NCBI RefSeq assembly: GCF_009725995.1
Contig: NZ_RCNS01000001.1
Coordinates: 1,007,095 to 1,071,094 of the forward strand
Reading direction: 5' to 3'
From: Zobellia laminariae
GTDB taxonomy: Bacteria; Bacteroidota; Bacteroidia; Flavobacteriales; Flavobacteriaceae
DNA: 64,000 bases
Both the position numbers and the translations under genes were made by a program. This document shows positions 56,555 to 64,000 of this stretch, in pieces. The notes under the pieces were generated by a model. That model was not told the DNA's origin and made no database searches. It saw only the letters and a list, made by a program, of their open reading frames with translations. The stretch's first letter is position 1. The number at the start of each line of letters is the position of its first letter.

Positions 56555-57562
56555 ATGATTATAGAGAAAAAGAAAATTCTCATTACCGGAGTAGCCGGAT
56601 TCTTAGGCTCCAATTTTTTAGTAAAAACTTTGAACGAAGGACACCACGTTATCGGGATAGATAATCTATCTATGGGCTCCCTCCAAAATATTAAAGATAG
56701 CCTTGAACACGAAAACTTTGAGTTTATTGAAGGTGACGTTCTAGACACTACATTAATAAACAGACTAGATGACGATTTTGACGTTATTGTTCATCTAGCT
56801 GCTTTTAAAATACCAAGATACGGCAACGCTGTTGACACGTTAAAAATCAACTCCAAGGGAAGCGAAAATATGTTGGAGCTTGCAAGAAAACTCAAATGTA
56901 AATTTGTCCTTGCATCAACATCCGATGTATATGGCATGAGTCCTGACATTCCTTTTAAAGAAGATGGAAACTGCCTTATAGGAGATTCAAAAGTACCACG
57001 TTGGGCTTATGCCGTTTCAAAACTATTTGATGAGCATTTAGCTTTAGCTTATATGGAAGATTTTGATTTTCCTGTTGTTATCCTAAGATTTTTTGGTTCC
57101 TACGGACCTAATCAAAATCTTTCATGGTGGGGAGGCCCGCAATCTGTTTTTATAGATTGTATTTTGAACAACAAAGAAATCCCTATTCATGGTGATGGAC
57201 AGCAAACTAGAACTTTTACTTACGTAAACGATACTATAGAGGGCATCTATGCCGCAACTATGAAGCCCGAAGCGAACGGTGAAATCTTTAATATTGGAGC
57301 AAATGAAGAAATTACTATTCTTGAACTTGCTACTTTACTTAAGGAAATCTCTGGTGAACCAACAACTTCAGAAGTAAAACTTATTCCATACAACGAAATA
57401 TCTGCTGGTAGAAAATATCAGGACGTCATGAGAAGAGTACCTGATAATACCAAAGCAGAACGTATTTTAGGTATAAAAGCACAAACTTCTCTTAAAGAAG
57501 GTCTTCGAATAACCTTTGAATGGCAGAAAAATATTACTTCAACAAAAGTAGAGGTATCATGA
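56555..57562 (+). CDS. NAD-dependent nucleotide-sugar epimerase/dehydratase
   Basis: 335 residues, extended SDR. GVAGFLGSNF nucleotide loop (13-22), STSDVYG, YAVSK catalytic pair with the Tyr-x3-Lys, and RFFGSYGPNQ. The profile fits UDP-glucose 4-epimerase or UDP-glucuronate decarboxylase-like enzymes; I cannot choose. The stop overlaps the next gene by 4 bp (ATGA). First gene of a plus-strand cluster to 62425. Confidence 0.88.
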   Translation: MIIEKKKILITGVAGFLGSNFLVKTLNEGHHVIGIDNLSMGSLQNIKDSLEHENFEFIEGDVLDTTLINRLDDDFDVIVHLAAFKIPRYGNAVDTLKINSKGSENMLELARKLKCKFVLASTSDVYGMSPDIPFKEDGNCLIGDSKVPRWAYAVSKLFDEHLALAYMEDFDFPVVILRFFGSYGPNQNLSWWGGPQSVFIDCILNNKEIPIHGDGQQTRTFTYVNDTIEGIYAATMKPEANGEIFNIGANEEITILELATLLKEISGEPTTSEVKLIPYNEISAGRKYQDVMRRVPDNTKAERILGIKAQTSLKEGLRITFEWQKNITSTKVEVS

Positions 57563-58869
57563 AAATAGGCATCGTGGGGGGCGGTTTCATGGGCTTAACA
57601 TTAGCTCATGAAATTGCAAAAACCAATGCCACCGTTAAAGTTTTTGAAAGTGCTGCCCAAATGGGCGGTTTGTCAACACATGAAGATTACGGCCCTTTTA
57701 TTTGGGATCGATTCTATCACGTCATTCTACCTACCGATAATTTCTTAATAGGTCTTATTGAAGATTTAGGGCTTGGCGATAAATTGTGCTGGCGACGTTC
57801 TTATACGGGGTATTACGTTCAGAAAAAATTCTATTCCATTAGTAGTTCAAAAGAATTTTTACTTTTTCCTGCCTTAAGCCTATGGGACAAGGGTATGTTA
57901 GCTTTTACTATTTTCTATGGTTCCAAAATAAAAGATTGGAAAAAATTAGAAAAAATTACGGTTAAAGACTGGCTAATTAAAATGGGTGGTAGGCCCACCT
58001 ATGAAAAATTTTGGTCTCCTTTACTATTGGCTAAATTAGGTGAAAACCACGAAAAAGTTTCTGCCGTATTTATTTGGACATACATAAAAAGGCTCTTTCA
58101 AGCTCGTAGTTCAGCCGCTCAAAAAGAGCATATGGGCTACATACAAGGAGGTTACAAGACCTTTTTCGACACTTTGCAAAAAAAATTAAGTGAGAAGGGA
58201 TCAGAGATTGCCCTTAATAGCGTGGTCCAAAGCGTAAAACCTAATCCTCAGGGAGGCATTACCGTTACTTGCGATAATAAGGAAGAGCATTTTGACAAGG
58301 TCATATTTACCTCGCCACTAAGTGTACTTACTAAGGTTGCTGACAGTAGTTTATTTGAATCCTCTAAGCCTAAAACTCCCGTAGAATACCTTGGTGTTAT
58401 TTGTTTGGTACTGATAACTAAGAGTTCTCTAACACCTTACTATGTACTTAATATTGCCGATAAAGAAATTCCTTTTACAGGAGTTATAGGAATGAGTTCA
58501 TTAGTGGACTTGGACCAGACTGGTGATGAGCACTTGACATATTTTCCAAAATATGTGAGCGCAAATGATTCTTATTGGAAAAAGTCAGATGAAGAGTTGA
58601 AATCGCTATTTTTAGAAGGCGTTTCAAAACTATATCCTGATTTTGACACAAATGATATTGTTTCTGCTCATTTACACAAGGCTTTTAAAGTACAGCCTCT
58701 TCAGGTTTTGAACTATTCCGAAATAATTCCTGATGTGCAAACCAAACACAAAGATTTTTATGTATTAAACACCTCGCAATTTGTGAACGATACTCTAAAC
58801 AATAATTCGGTGGTAAATCACGTAGAGAAATTTGTGAACGAATTTAAGACAGAATCCAATTTACAATAA
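57559..58869 (+). CDS. FAD-dependent oxidoreductase, UGM/amine-oxidase-like
   Basis: 436 residues from ATG 57559; the longer start in the upstream gene is not needed. Dinucleotide motif GIVGGGFMGLTLAHEI with the AQMGGLSTH loop that follows FAD in UDP-galactopyranose mutases and protoporphyrinogen/amine oxidases. Probable flavin-dependent sugar-nucleotide or isoprenoid step. Neighbours argue for a role in surface-glycan or carrier-lipid formation. Confidence 0.82.
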   Translation: MKIGIVGGGFMGLTLAHEIAKTNATVKVFESAAQMGGLSTHEDYGPFIWDRFYHVILPTDNFLIGLIEDLGLGDKLCWRRSYTGYYVQKKFYSISSSKEFLLFPALSLWDKGMLAFTIFYGSKIKDWKKLEKITVKDWLIKMGGRPTYEKFWSPLLLAKLGENHEKVSAVFIWTYIKRLFQARSSAAQKEHMGYIQGGYKTFFDTLQKKLSEKGSEIALNSVVQSVKPNPQGGITVTCDNKEEHFDKVIFTSPLSVLTKVADSSLFESSKPKTPVEYLGVICLVLITKSSLTPYYVLNIADKEIPFTGVIGMSSLVDLDQTGDEHLTYFPKYVSANDSYWKKSDEELKSLFLEGVSKLYPDFDTNDIVSAHLHKAFKVQPLQVLNYSEIIPDVQTKHKDFYVLNTSQFVNDTLNNNSVVNHVEKFVNEFKTESNLQ

Positions 58870-58893
58870 TACATACAACACCTAACCGAACGT

Positions 58894-59859
58894 ATGAGCA
58901 AGCCTTATTTAAGTCTTTCACTAGATATGGACAACCAGTGGTCTTACATGAAGATACACGGCGAAGAAGGATGGGAAGAATACCCTTCTTATTTAGACAT
59001 TTTTGTACCGCATGCACTTCAAGTACTAGAAGAGCTGGACCTTAAAATTACATTTTTCATTGTTGGACAAGACGCCGCATTCGAAAAAAATCATCAGTAT
59101 CTAAGGCAGATTGCAGATGCAGGGCATGATATTGCCAACCATTCCTTTAAACATGAAACATGGCTTCATCTTTATACGAAGGATGAAATGAAAGCCGAAA
59201 TTGATTCAGCACACGATATTATTCACGAGGTAACCGGGAAAGCACCTAGCGGTTTTAGAGGTCCTGGTTTTAGTTGGAGCGGTACTTTATTAGAAGTACT
59301 TGCCGAAAAAGGATATAAATATGATGCCTCTACGCTACCCACGGTAATAGGGCCATTAGCAAGGCTATACTACTTCAGTACGTCTAATCTAACTAAAGAG
59401 GAAAAAGAAGATAGAAAAGAGATTTTTGGTAAATTTTCTGATGGATTTAAAAAATTGAAACCCTATTTCTGGAAGACCAATGAAAACCAACAGTTGTTAG
59501 AGTTACCGGTTACAACTATGCCTGTATTTAGAATACCCTTTCACCTTAGTTACCTTATTTACATAAGCAACATCTCATCTAATCTGATGATGTTATACCT
59601 AAATATTGCAATTTTCTTATGTAAAATAACAAAGACGGAACCTAGCTTTTTATTACACCCTTTGGATTTGATTGGGGGAGATCAGATCACTAGTTTGGCA
59701 TTTTTTCCAGGAATGAATGTTTCAAGCGAAAGAAAAGTTTTCATATTTAAAAAGGTCATGAAGAAACTGGGTAAGCATTTCACCTTAACAGACATGAATG
59801 GGCACGTAGATGCCATAATCGACAAGAAAGGCTTAAAAACAGTGCAAGTGCCTAACTAA
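58894..59859 (+). CDS. NodB-type polysaccharide deacetylase
   Basis: 321 residues. SLDMDNQ (metal-binding Asp), TFFIVGQDAA, ANHSFKHETW with the two His, and RGPGFSWSG (catalytic region) match the NodB fold. It would remove N- or O-acetyl groups from a glycan, in the cytosol as no signal peptide is seen. Downstream a GACACC/GGTGTC hairpin (59920-59941) lies in the gap before the GT2 gene. Confidence 0.88.
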   Translation: MSKPYLSLSLDMDNQWSYMKIHGEEGWEEYPSYLDIFVPHALQVLEELDLKITFFIVGQDAAFEKNHQYLRQIADAGHDIANHSFKHETWLHLYTKDEMKAEIDSAHDIIHEVTGKAPSGFRGPGFSWSGTLLEVLAEKGYKYDASTLPTVIGPLARLYYFSTSNLTKEEKEDRKEIFGKFSDGFKKLKPYFWKTNENQQLLELPVTTMPVFRIPFHLSYLIYISNISSNLMMLYLNIAIFLCKITKTEPSFLLHPLDLIGGDQITSLAFFPGMNVSSERKVFIFKKVMKKLGKHFTLTDMNGHVDAIIDKKGLKTVQVPN

Positions 59860-60046
59860 CAAAAGAAAAACTAAGCGTTCTTCACTCTTTTTTAAAGAAT
59901 CACAGTGATTTATCGTTTTGACACCCTTCTTTGTCGGTGTCTACATACGTACCCTCATAATTTTTCATAATTTTGAAGCAGATTATCATCACCTACTGTT
60001 CTATAATTTTGTGTGATTTTTTCTTATTACCAAACAAAATACCAAT

Positions 60047-61111
60047 ATGCCAACCCTATCCGACAAGATTGATTTAAAGAAGCCCCTTGTATCTATTATT
60101 TTACCTGCATTTAATGAAGAAGCGATACTCGCAAAAAATGTATCCCTTCTATATGATTATTTGAGTACGTTAAATAATTTATACAACTGGGAAGTTTTAA
60201 TCATAAATGACGGAAGTACAGATGACACTATGACAATTGCCGATTCACTGGCAGAATCAAAGGACAATTTATGTGCCTATCATCATATAGTAAACAGAAA
60301 TCTAGGCACAGCCCTAAGAACAGGCTTTAAACATAGTAAGGGCAAATATGTTATTGTTTTAGATATTGACCTAAGCTATTCACCAGACCATATAGGAAAA
60401 CTTTTGTCAGAAATAGTGACTACAGAAGCCGATGTGGTAATTGCCTCTCCCTACATGAAAGGAGGAAAGAACACAGCAGTGCCTCGTTTAAGATTAATAT
60501 TAAGTAAGACTGTAAATTACATGATGCGAGTAGCATCACGTTTAAAAATCTACACTTTTACAGGAATGGTCAGGGCTTACAATGGTGATTTTATAAGGTC
60601 ATTAAACACTAAATCGAGCACCTTTGACATCAATACCGAAATCATACTAAAAGCATATATATTAAGAGCCAGAGTTATAGAAATACCTGCTCATCTAGAC
60701 TGGTCTGAACAACAAAAACTTGGTAAAACACGTACGTCAAGTCTCCGCATTGTAATGGGGATATTTAATGGTCTTGCCAATAGCTTTATTTTTAGACCGT
60801 ATATGTTCTTTTGGGTATTGGGATCAATTACTTTTGTTCTGTCTCTTTACATTATTGTATGGATTTTCATTAACACCTATGGTGTATATCCTATGACAGC
60901 AGAATTAGCGCATGGCTTTGAAGATCGTTTTTCATATGCAGTGTCCGAAGTATTCAGACAAAGGCCCTATTCATTTATTGTTGGTGGTACCACTATGATT
61001 ATATCTATTCAATTATTGGGTCTTGGCTTCATATCTTTGCAGAAGAAAAGATATTTTGATGAACTATTTCATCTAAATTCAGCCATACTCAAAGAAACCA
61101 AAAAATCATAA
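60047..61111 (+). CDS. Polyprenyl-phosphate glycosyltransferase, GT2
   Basis: 354 residues. GT-A domain of the dolichyl-phosphate-mannose-synthase type: VSIILPAFNEEAILAKNV, INDGSTDDT, LDIDLSYSP (DxD region), then two C-terminal TM helices and a short tail (GLGFISLQKKRYFDEL). It should transfer a sugar from a nucleotide to a polyprenyl phosphate. The GT-C protein downstream (9 bp gap) would use that product. Confidence 0.9.
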   Translation: MPTLSDKIDLKKPLVSIILPAFNEEAILAKNVSLLYDYLSTLNNLYNWEVLIINDGSTDDTMTIADSLAESKDNLCAYHHIVNRNLGTALRTGFKHSKGKYVIVLDIDLSYSPDHIGKLLSEIVTTEADVVIASPYMKGGKNTAVPRLRLILSKTVNYMMRVASRLKIYTFTGMVRAYNGDFIRSLNTKSSTFDINTEIILKAYILRARVIEIPAHLDWSEQQKLGKTRTSSLRIVMGIFNGLANSFIFRPYMFFWVLGSITFVLSLYIIVWIFINTYGVYPMTAELAHGFEDRFSYAVSEVFRQRPYSFIVGGTTMIISIQLLGLGFISLQKKRYFDELFHLNSAILKETKKS

Positions 61112-61120
61112 GAACGGTCG

Positions 61121-62425
61121 ATGGTCAAAAAAATATTTAAGAAAGATTTTTTACCTCTTTTACCTTTATTTATTTTATATACTCTTGTAGTAGTACTGTT
61201 TTCTTCCAACAAATTAATAGGAGACGAGAGTAGGTATTATCACTATGCGGTAAACATTTCCAATGGCTTTTTTGAGGAAACTGAAAACCCAAGTTTTGGT
61301 AACGGCCCGGCCTATCCTACAATCATTGCCCCTTTCATTGCCTTGGGAACAAATCTCCTATACCCAAAACTAATTAATGCGTTACTTCTTTTATTTTCAA
61401 TAGTTTACTTTAAAAAAACTATTCAAATTTTCTCTAACAGTAAGAACAACATTTATTTTATTTACCTCTTGGGTCTTTACCCTCCTGTAATAAGATGGTT
61501 ACCCTACCTTTATTCAGAAACCTTGGCATTTTTTGCGACGTGCGGATTATTGTATTACGTGGTAAAGATATTTCAAAGTGAGAAATTCACCGTTAAAAGC
61601 CTTGCCTTACCATCACTATTTCTTGCATTACTTATACTGGTAAAGGTTATCTTTCTTCAGGTTGTTTTGCTAAGCTTATTGCTAACATTAGCATTTGCAA
61701 TAGTTTCAAGAAGAAACAGGGCTCAATTAAAAAAATGCTTTTTAATCCTTGTATGTGGTTTTGCACTTATATCTCCATACCTACTATATGCATATTCCAT
61801 AACTGGAAAGTTATTTTATATAGGTACCGCTGGAGGAGAAATTTTATACCATCGCGCAACCCCTTATGAAGAGGAACTCGGGAATTGGTTTTCATTTGAT
61901 GATGTTCTGTATGGCAACAGTAAAAACTATGAACCTGATGGGGCGTATGATAATCTCGAAAAACTATCCTTAAACCACAGAGATGCCTTTATAAAGTTAG
62001 AACCGCTGACTAATATTCAAAGAGATAGCGCTTTGAAGTCAATGGCTATTGCTAATATGAAATCCCACCCAATTAAATACATAAAGAACACTGTTGCAAA
62101 CGTTGGAAGGTTAGTATTCCATTATCCATTCTCATATAGAAATCAGAATATGAACACATATGGATATACCATTCCTAACATGTTTGTTTTATTCTTTTGG
62201 ATTTTATGCCTTTACCCTTTCATTATAAATAGAAAACACGCGCCTTTTGCCATAAAAGCTCTGATGCTATTTACACTAATCTATGCCTGTGGCATTATAT
62301 TATTAGATGGTAGAGGTAGAAACTTTATAGTCATGGTCCCTACAATGACGTTGTTCATTGCCTATCATTTTCTTAAAGTGATTAAGATATCTATAGTAAG
62401 TGAAAAAATTGACGTCTATAAATAA
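61121..62425 (+). CDS. Membrane glycosyltransferase, GT-C / GT39-like
   Basis: 434 residues, about ten TM helices. GDESRYYHYAVNISNGFFEETENPSF, an early periplasmic loop with Asp/Glu, is typical of the GT-C family (ArnT, PMT, GT39/GT83) that take sugars from polyprenyl phosphate carriers. It would move a sugar to a glycan, lipid or protein on the periplasmic side. Last gene of the cluster and convergent with the lyase gene. Confidence 0.83.
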   Translation: MVKKIFKKDFLPLLPLFILYTLVVVLFSSNKLIGDESRYYHYAVNISNGFFEETENPSFGNGPAYPTIIAPFIALGTNLLYPKLINALLLLFSIVYFKKTIQIFSNSKNNIYFIYLLGLYPPVIRWLPYLYSETLAFFATCGLLYYVVKIFQSEKFTVKSLALPSLFLALLILVKVIFLQVVLLSLLLTLAFAIVSRRNRAQLKKCFLILVCGFALISPYLLYAYSITGKLFYIGTAGGEILYHRATPYEEELGNWFSFDDVLYGNSKNYEPDGAYDNLEKLSLNHRDAFIKLEPLTNIQRDSALKSMAIANMKSHPIKYIKNTVANVGRLVFHYPFSYRNQNMNTYGYTIPNMFVLFFWILCLYPFIINRKHAPFAIKALMLFTLIYACGIILLDGRGRNFIVMVPTMTLFIAYHFLKVIKISIVSEKIDVYK

Positions 62426-62468
62426 CCTCTATAACTGTACCTTCTATATTTTCAGGGCTTATATCTTA

Positions 62469-64000
62469 TTAATTGGGAGCAACCATAGAATAAGAGTCTT
62501 TTCCATAATCTGTATCTCCAGGCTTACGGGTTATCATCCGTACTGTTCCAAGATATGTTTCAAGTTGGGAAGCCCCTTGTTCCACAGATTTTTGAACTTT
62601 ATCACCATCTCTCCATGGCCATTTATAAATACCCCACTTGGCATTTCCGCCCCAAGGGTGTGAATCATAAATAGTCTTGGTTTGTTTATTATAAAACTTT
62701 TGCCCATTTATCCAGACTTCCAATAAACCATTAGAGCTATCGCCCCAAATAGCATGAACAACAACATCTATGGTTTCACCTGCTTTAGGAATAATACCAG
62801 TAGCAATATAATCAGGATAATTAACGTGATTCACTATGTATATTTCACCTGCCTTACCACCATATTGACCTTCTCTATTAACCATTAGCTCCGTATGAGG
62901 AGACTTTCCTGAAATTCCTGGATGCACTTGAAAAAATAGCCATTCATTATTTTCATCGATAACATAATTATTACCAAATGAATAACTCCACCCAAACCAT
63001 TCCTCAGTTCCTTTTGGGTGACGCACGTTCCATGGTTCCGTTCTTACTTCTGCTCTAATATTATAATCTTCGCTACACCAATTAGCAACATTTGGACTAT
63101 TAGGGTTGACACTAAATTTAAGTCTGTTACCCGATTTTGTTACCTGCTGCTCGTCACATTGGGAATCAATATATAACTGTTTATCACTAAAAGAAACTCC
63201 TGAGCTTCCTGACCAAGTAGGAAATGCAATATCTCCCCAACACCATACTTTATTTCCTGATTCTCCTGCTGTTTTACCTCCAGTGCTACAATCAAGAGGC
63301 CCTATCACTTCAGCTTCAATTACGTTAATACTTAAAGACGAAGTACTAGTAAGACCCTCTTCATCCGTAACCGTAAGACTCACTTCGTAAATACCAGCAG
63401 TTTCAAACGTATGTGTAGCATCAGACTGCTCAGAACCGTTTCCGTCCTTGAAGTCCCATGAATATGCCGTAACCCCAGTATCGTCAGTTGATCCGCTGCC
63501 CGTAAAAGCAACCGCCAATGGAAGTGTTCCAGATGTCTTGTCCGCACTCGCTTTTGCAACAGGTGCGGTATTCTCTTTTGATTCTACAGTGATGGAAACC
63601 GTTTCCGTATTCGTCAGACCTTCCGCATCCGTGACCGTTAGCTCCACTTCATAAATGCCATCGGATTCAAACGTATGTGTAGCATCAGACTGCTCAGAAC
63701 TGTTGCCGTCCTTGAAATCCCATGAATATCCTGTAATTCCCGTATCGTCCGTTGACCCGCTTCCCGTAAAGGATACTGCCAATGGAAGTGTTCCTGAAGT
63801 TTTATTCGCACTCAACTTGGCGACCGGGGCAACGTTTTCTTTTGCTTCCACGATGATGGAAACCGTTTCCGTACTCTTCAATCCTTCCGCATCGGTAACC
63901 GTAAGACTCACTTCGTAAGTACCAGCAGTTTCGAATGTATGTGAAGGGTCTGATTCGTCAGAACTGTTGCCGTCCTTGAAATCCCATGAATATCCTGTAA
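62469..64000 (-). CDS. PKD-repeat polysaccharide lyase, N-terminus outside window
   Basis: At least 510 residues; the frame stays open to the window edge. The visible N-terminal part has three PKD units, of which two are complete 88-residue repeats (TSGTLPLAVSFTGSGSTDDTG ... YSWDFKDGNSS ... YEVELTVTDAEGL) with near-identical DNA at a 264 bp period. The C-terminal ~280 residues (DIAFPTWSGSSG ... VRHPKGTEEWFGWSYSFG ... ENNEWLFFQVHPG) look like the heparin lyase I/PF14099-type beta-jelly-roll. It lacks a C-terminal T9SS sorting domain. Substrate unknown; presumably acidic polysaccharide. Confidence 0.82.
   Translation of the reverse strand, partial: TGYSWDFKDGNSSDESDPSHTFETAGTYEVSLTVTDAEGLKSTETVSIIVEAKENVAPVAKLSANKTSGTLPLAVSFTGSGSTDDTGITGYSWDFKDGNSSEQSDATHTFESDGIYEVELTVTDAEGLTNTETVSITVESKENTAPVAKASADKTSGTLPLAVAFTGSGSTDDTGVTAYSWDFKDGNGSEQSDATHTFETAGIYEVSLTVTDEEGLTSTSSLSINVIEAEVIGPLDCSTGGKTAGESGNKVWCWGDIAFPTWSGSSGVSFSDKQLYIDSQCDEQQVTKSGNRLKFSVNPNSPNVANWCSEDYNIRAEVRTEPWNVRHPKGTEEWFGWSYSFGNNYVIDENNEWLFFQVHPGISGKSPHTELMVNREGQYGGKAGEIYIVNHVNYPDYIATGIIPKAGETIDVVVHAIWGDSSNGLLEVWINGQKFYNKQTKTIYDSHPWGGNAKWGIYKWPWRDGDKVQKSVEQGASQLETYLGTVRMITRKPGDTDYGKDSYSMVAPN

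Overview
The window looks like a chromosomal segment of a marine, polysaccharide-degrading member of the Flavobacteriaceae (Bacteroidota). The base composition is AT-rich. There is a SusC/SusD pair with two S1-type sulfatases, a PorP/SprF–OmpA–gliding-motility C-terminal protein triad typical of type IX secretion, a Bacteroidota-type arabinose operon with a NUDIX regulator, and a PKD-containing polysaccharide lyase. I cannot name the species from sequence alone.

Layout. 1-2423 is core DNA: recQ (cut by the window edge) and a short ssb. 2430-8900 is an accessory island of single-gene units: an orphan lipoprotein, a broken IS1182-type transposase, a three-gene HipBST-like toxin-antitoxin module, a small membrane protein and a DTW-domain tRNA-modification enzyme. 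They are separated by at least five copies of a ~100-180 bp repeat carrying two conserved hairpins, and two of the genes are bracketed by matching inverted half-sites. This looks like a cassette array of a type I cannot assign to a named family, and it is the most unusual part of the window. 8904-9859 is a Crp-family regulator plus an SMR exporter. 10082-20366 holds two iduronate-2-sulfatase-like sulfatases, a DUF2007 protein, a TonB, a CatA-like acetyltransferase and a SusD/SusC pair, probably serving uptake and desulfation of a sulfated glycan. 20630-29669 is a run of small housekeeping and hypothetical genes (DUF2945, pentapeptide repeat, CBS pair, M28 peptidase, SDR protein, TPR protein, a frameshifted phytase-like esterase). 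29719-30660 is an SDR-type threonine dehydrogenase.

30804-36758 is the type IX secretion triad. 38038-44759 is a tightly packed, partly overlapping minus-strand series: arginine decarboxylase, agmatinase, a deoxyhypusine-synthase-like protein and a small acidic protein (a polyamine pathway), then a GNAT-nitrilase fusion and a RimB-RimK-like fusion. A foldable, GC-rich leader element lies upstream of the decarboxylase. A tRNA-Arg(CCU) lies at 46255-46326.

46421-49696 is a TRAP transporter with an exported RidA-family protein. 49880-56164 is the arabinose operon (regulator, araB, araD, sodium symporter, araA) with a candidate operator between regulator and araB. 56555-62425 is a plus-strand surface-glycan cluster (epimerase, FAD oxidoreductase, polysaccharide deacetylase, polyprenol-phosphate-type GT2, GT-C membrane protein). 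The window ends inside a minus-strand polysaccharide lyase with near-identical PKD repeats.

All calls rest on reading translations and motifs; no database search was possible.
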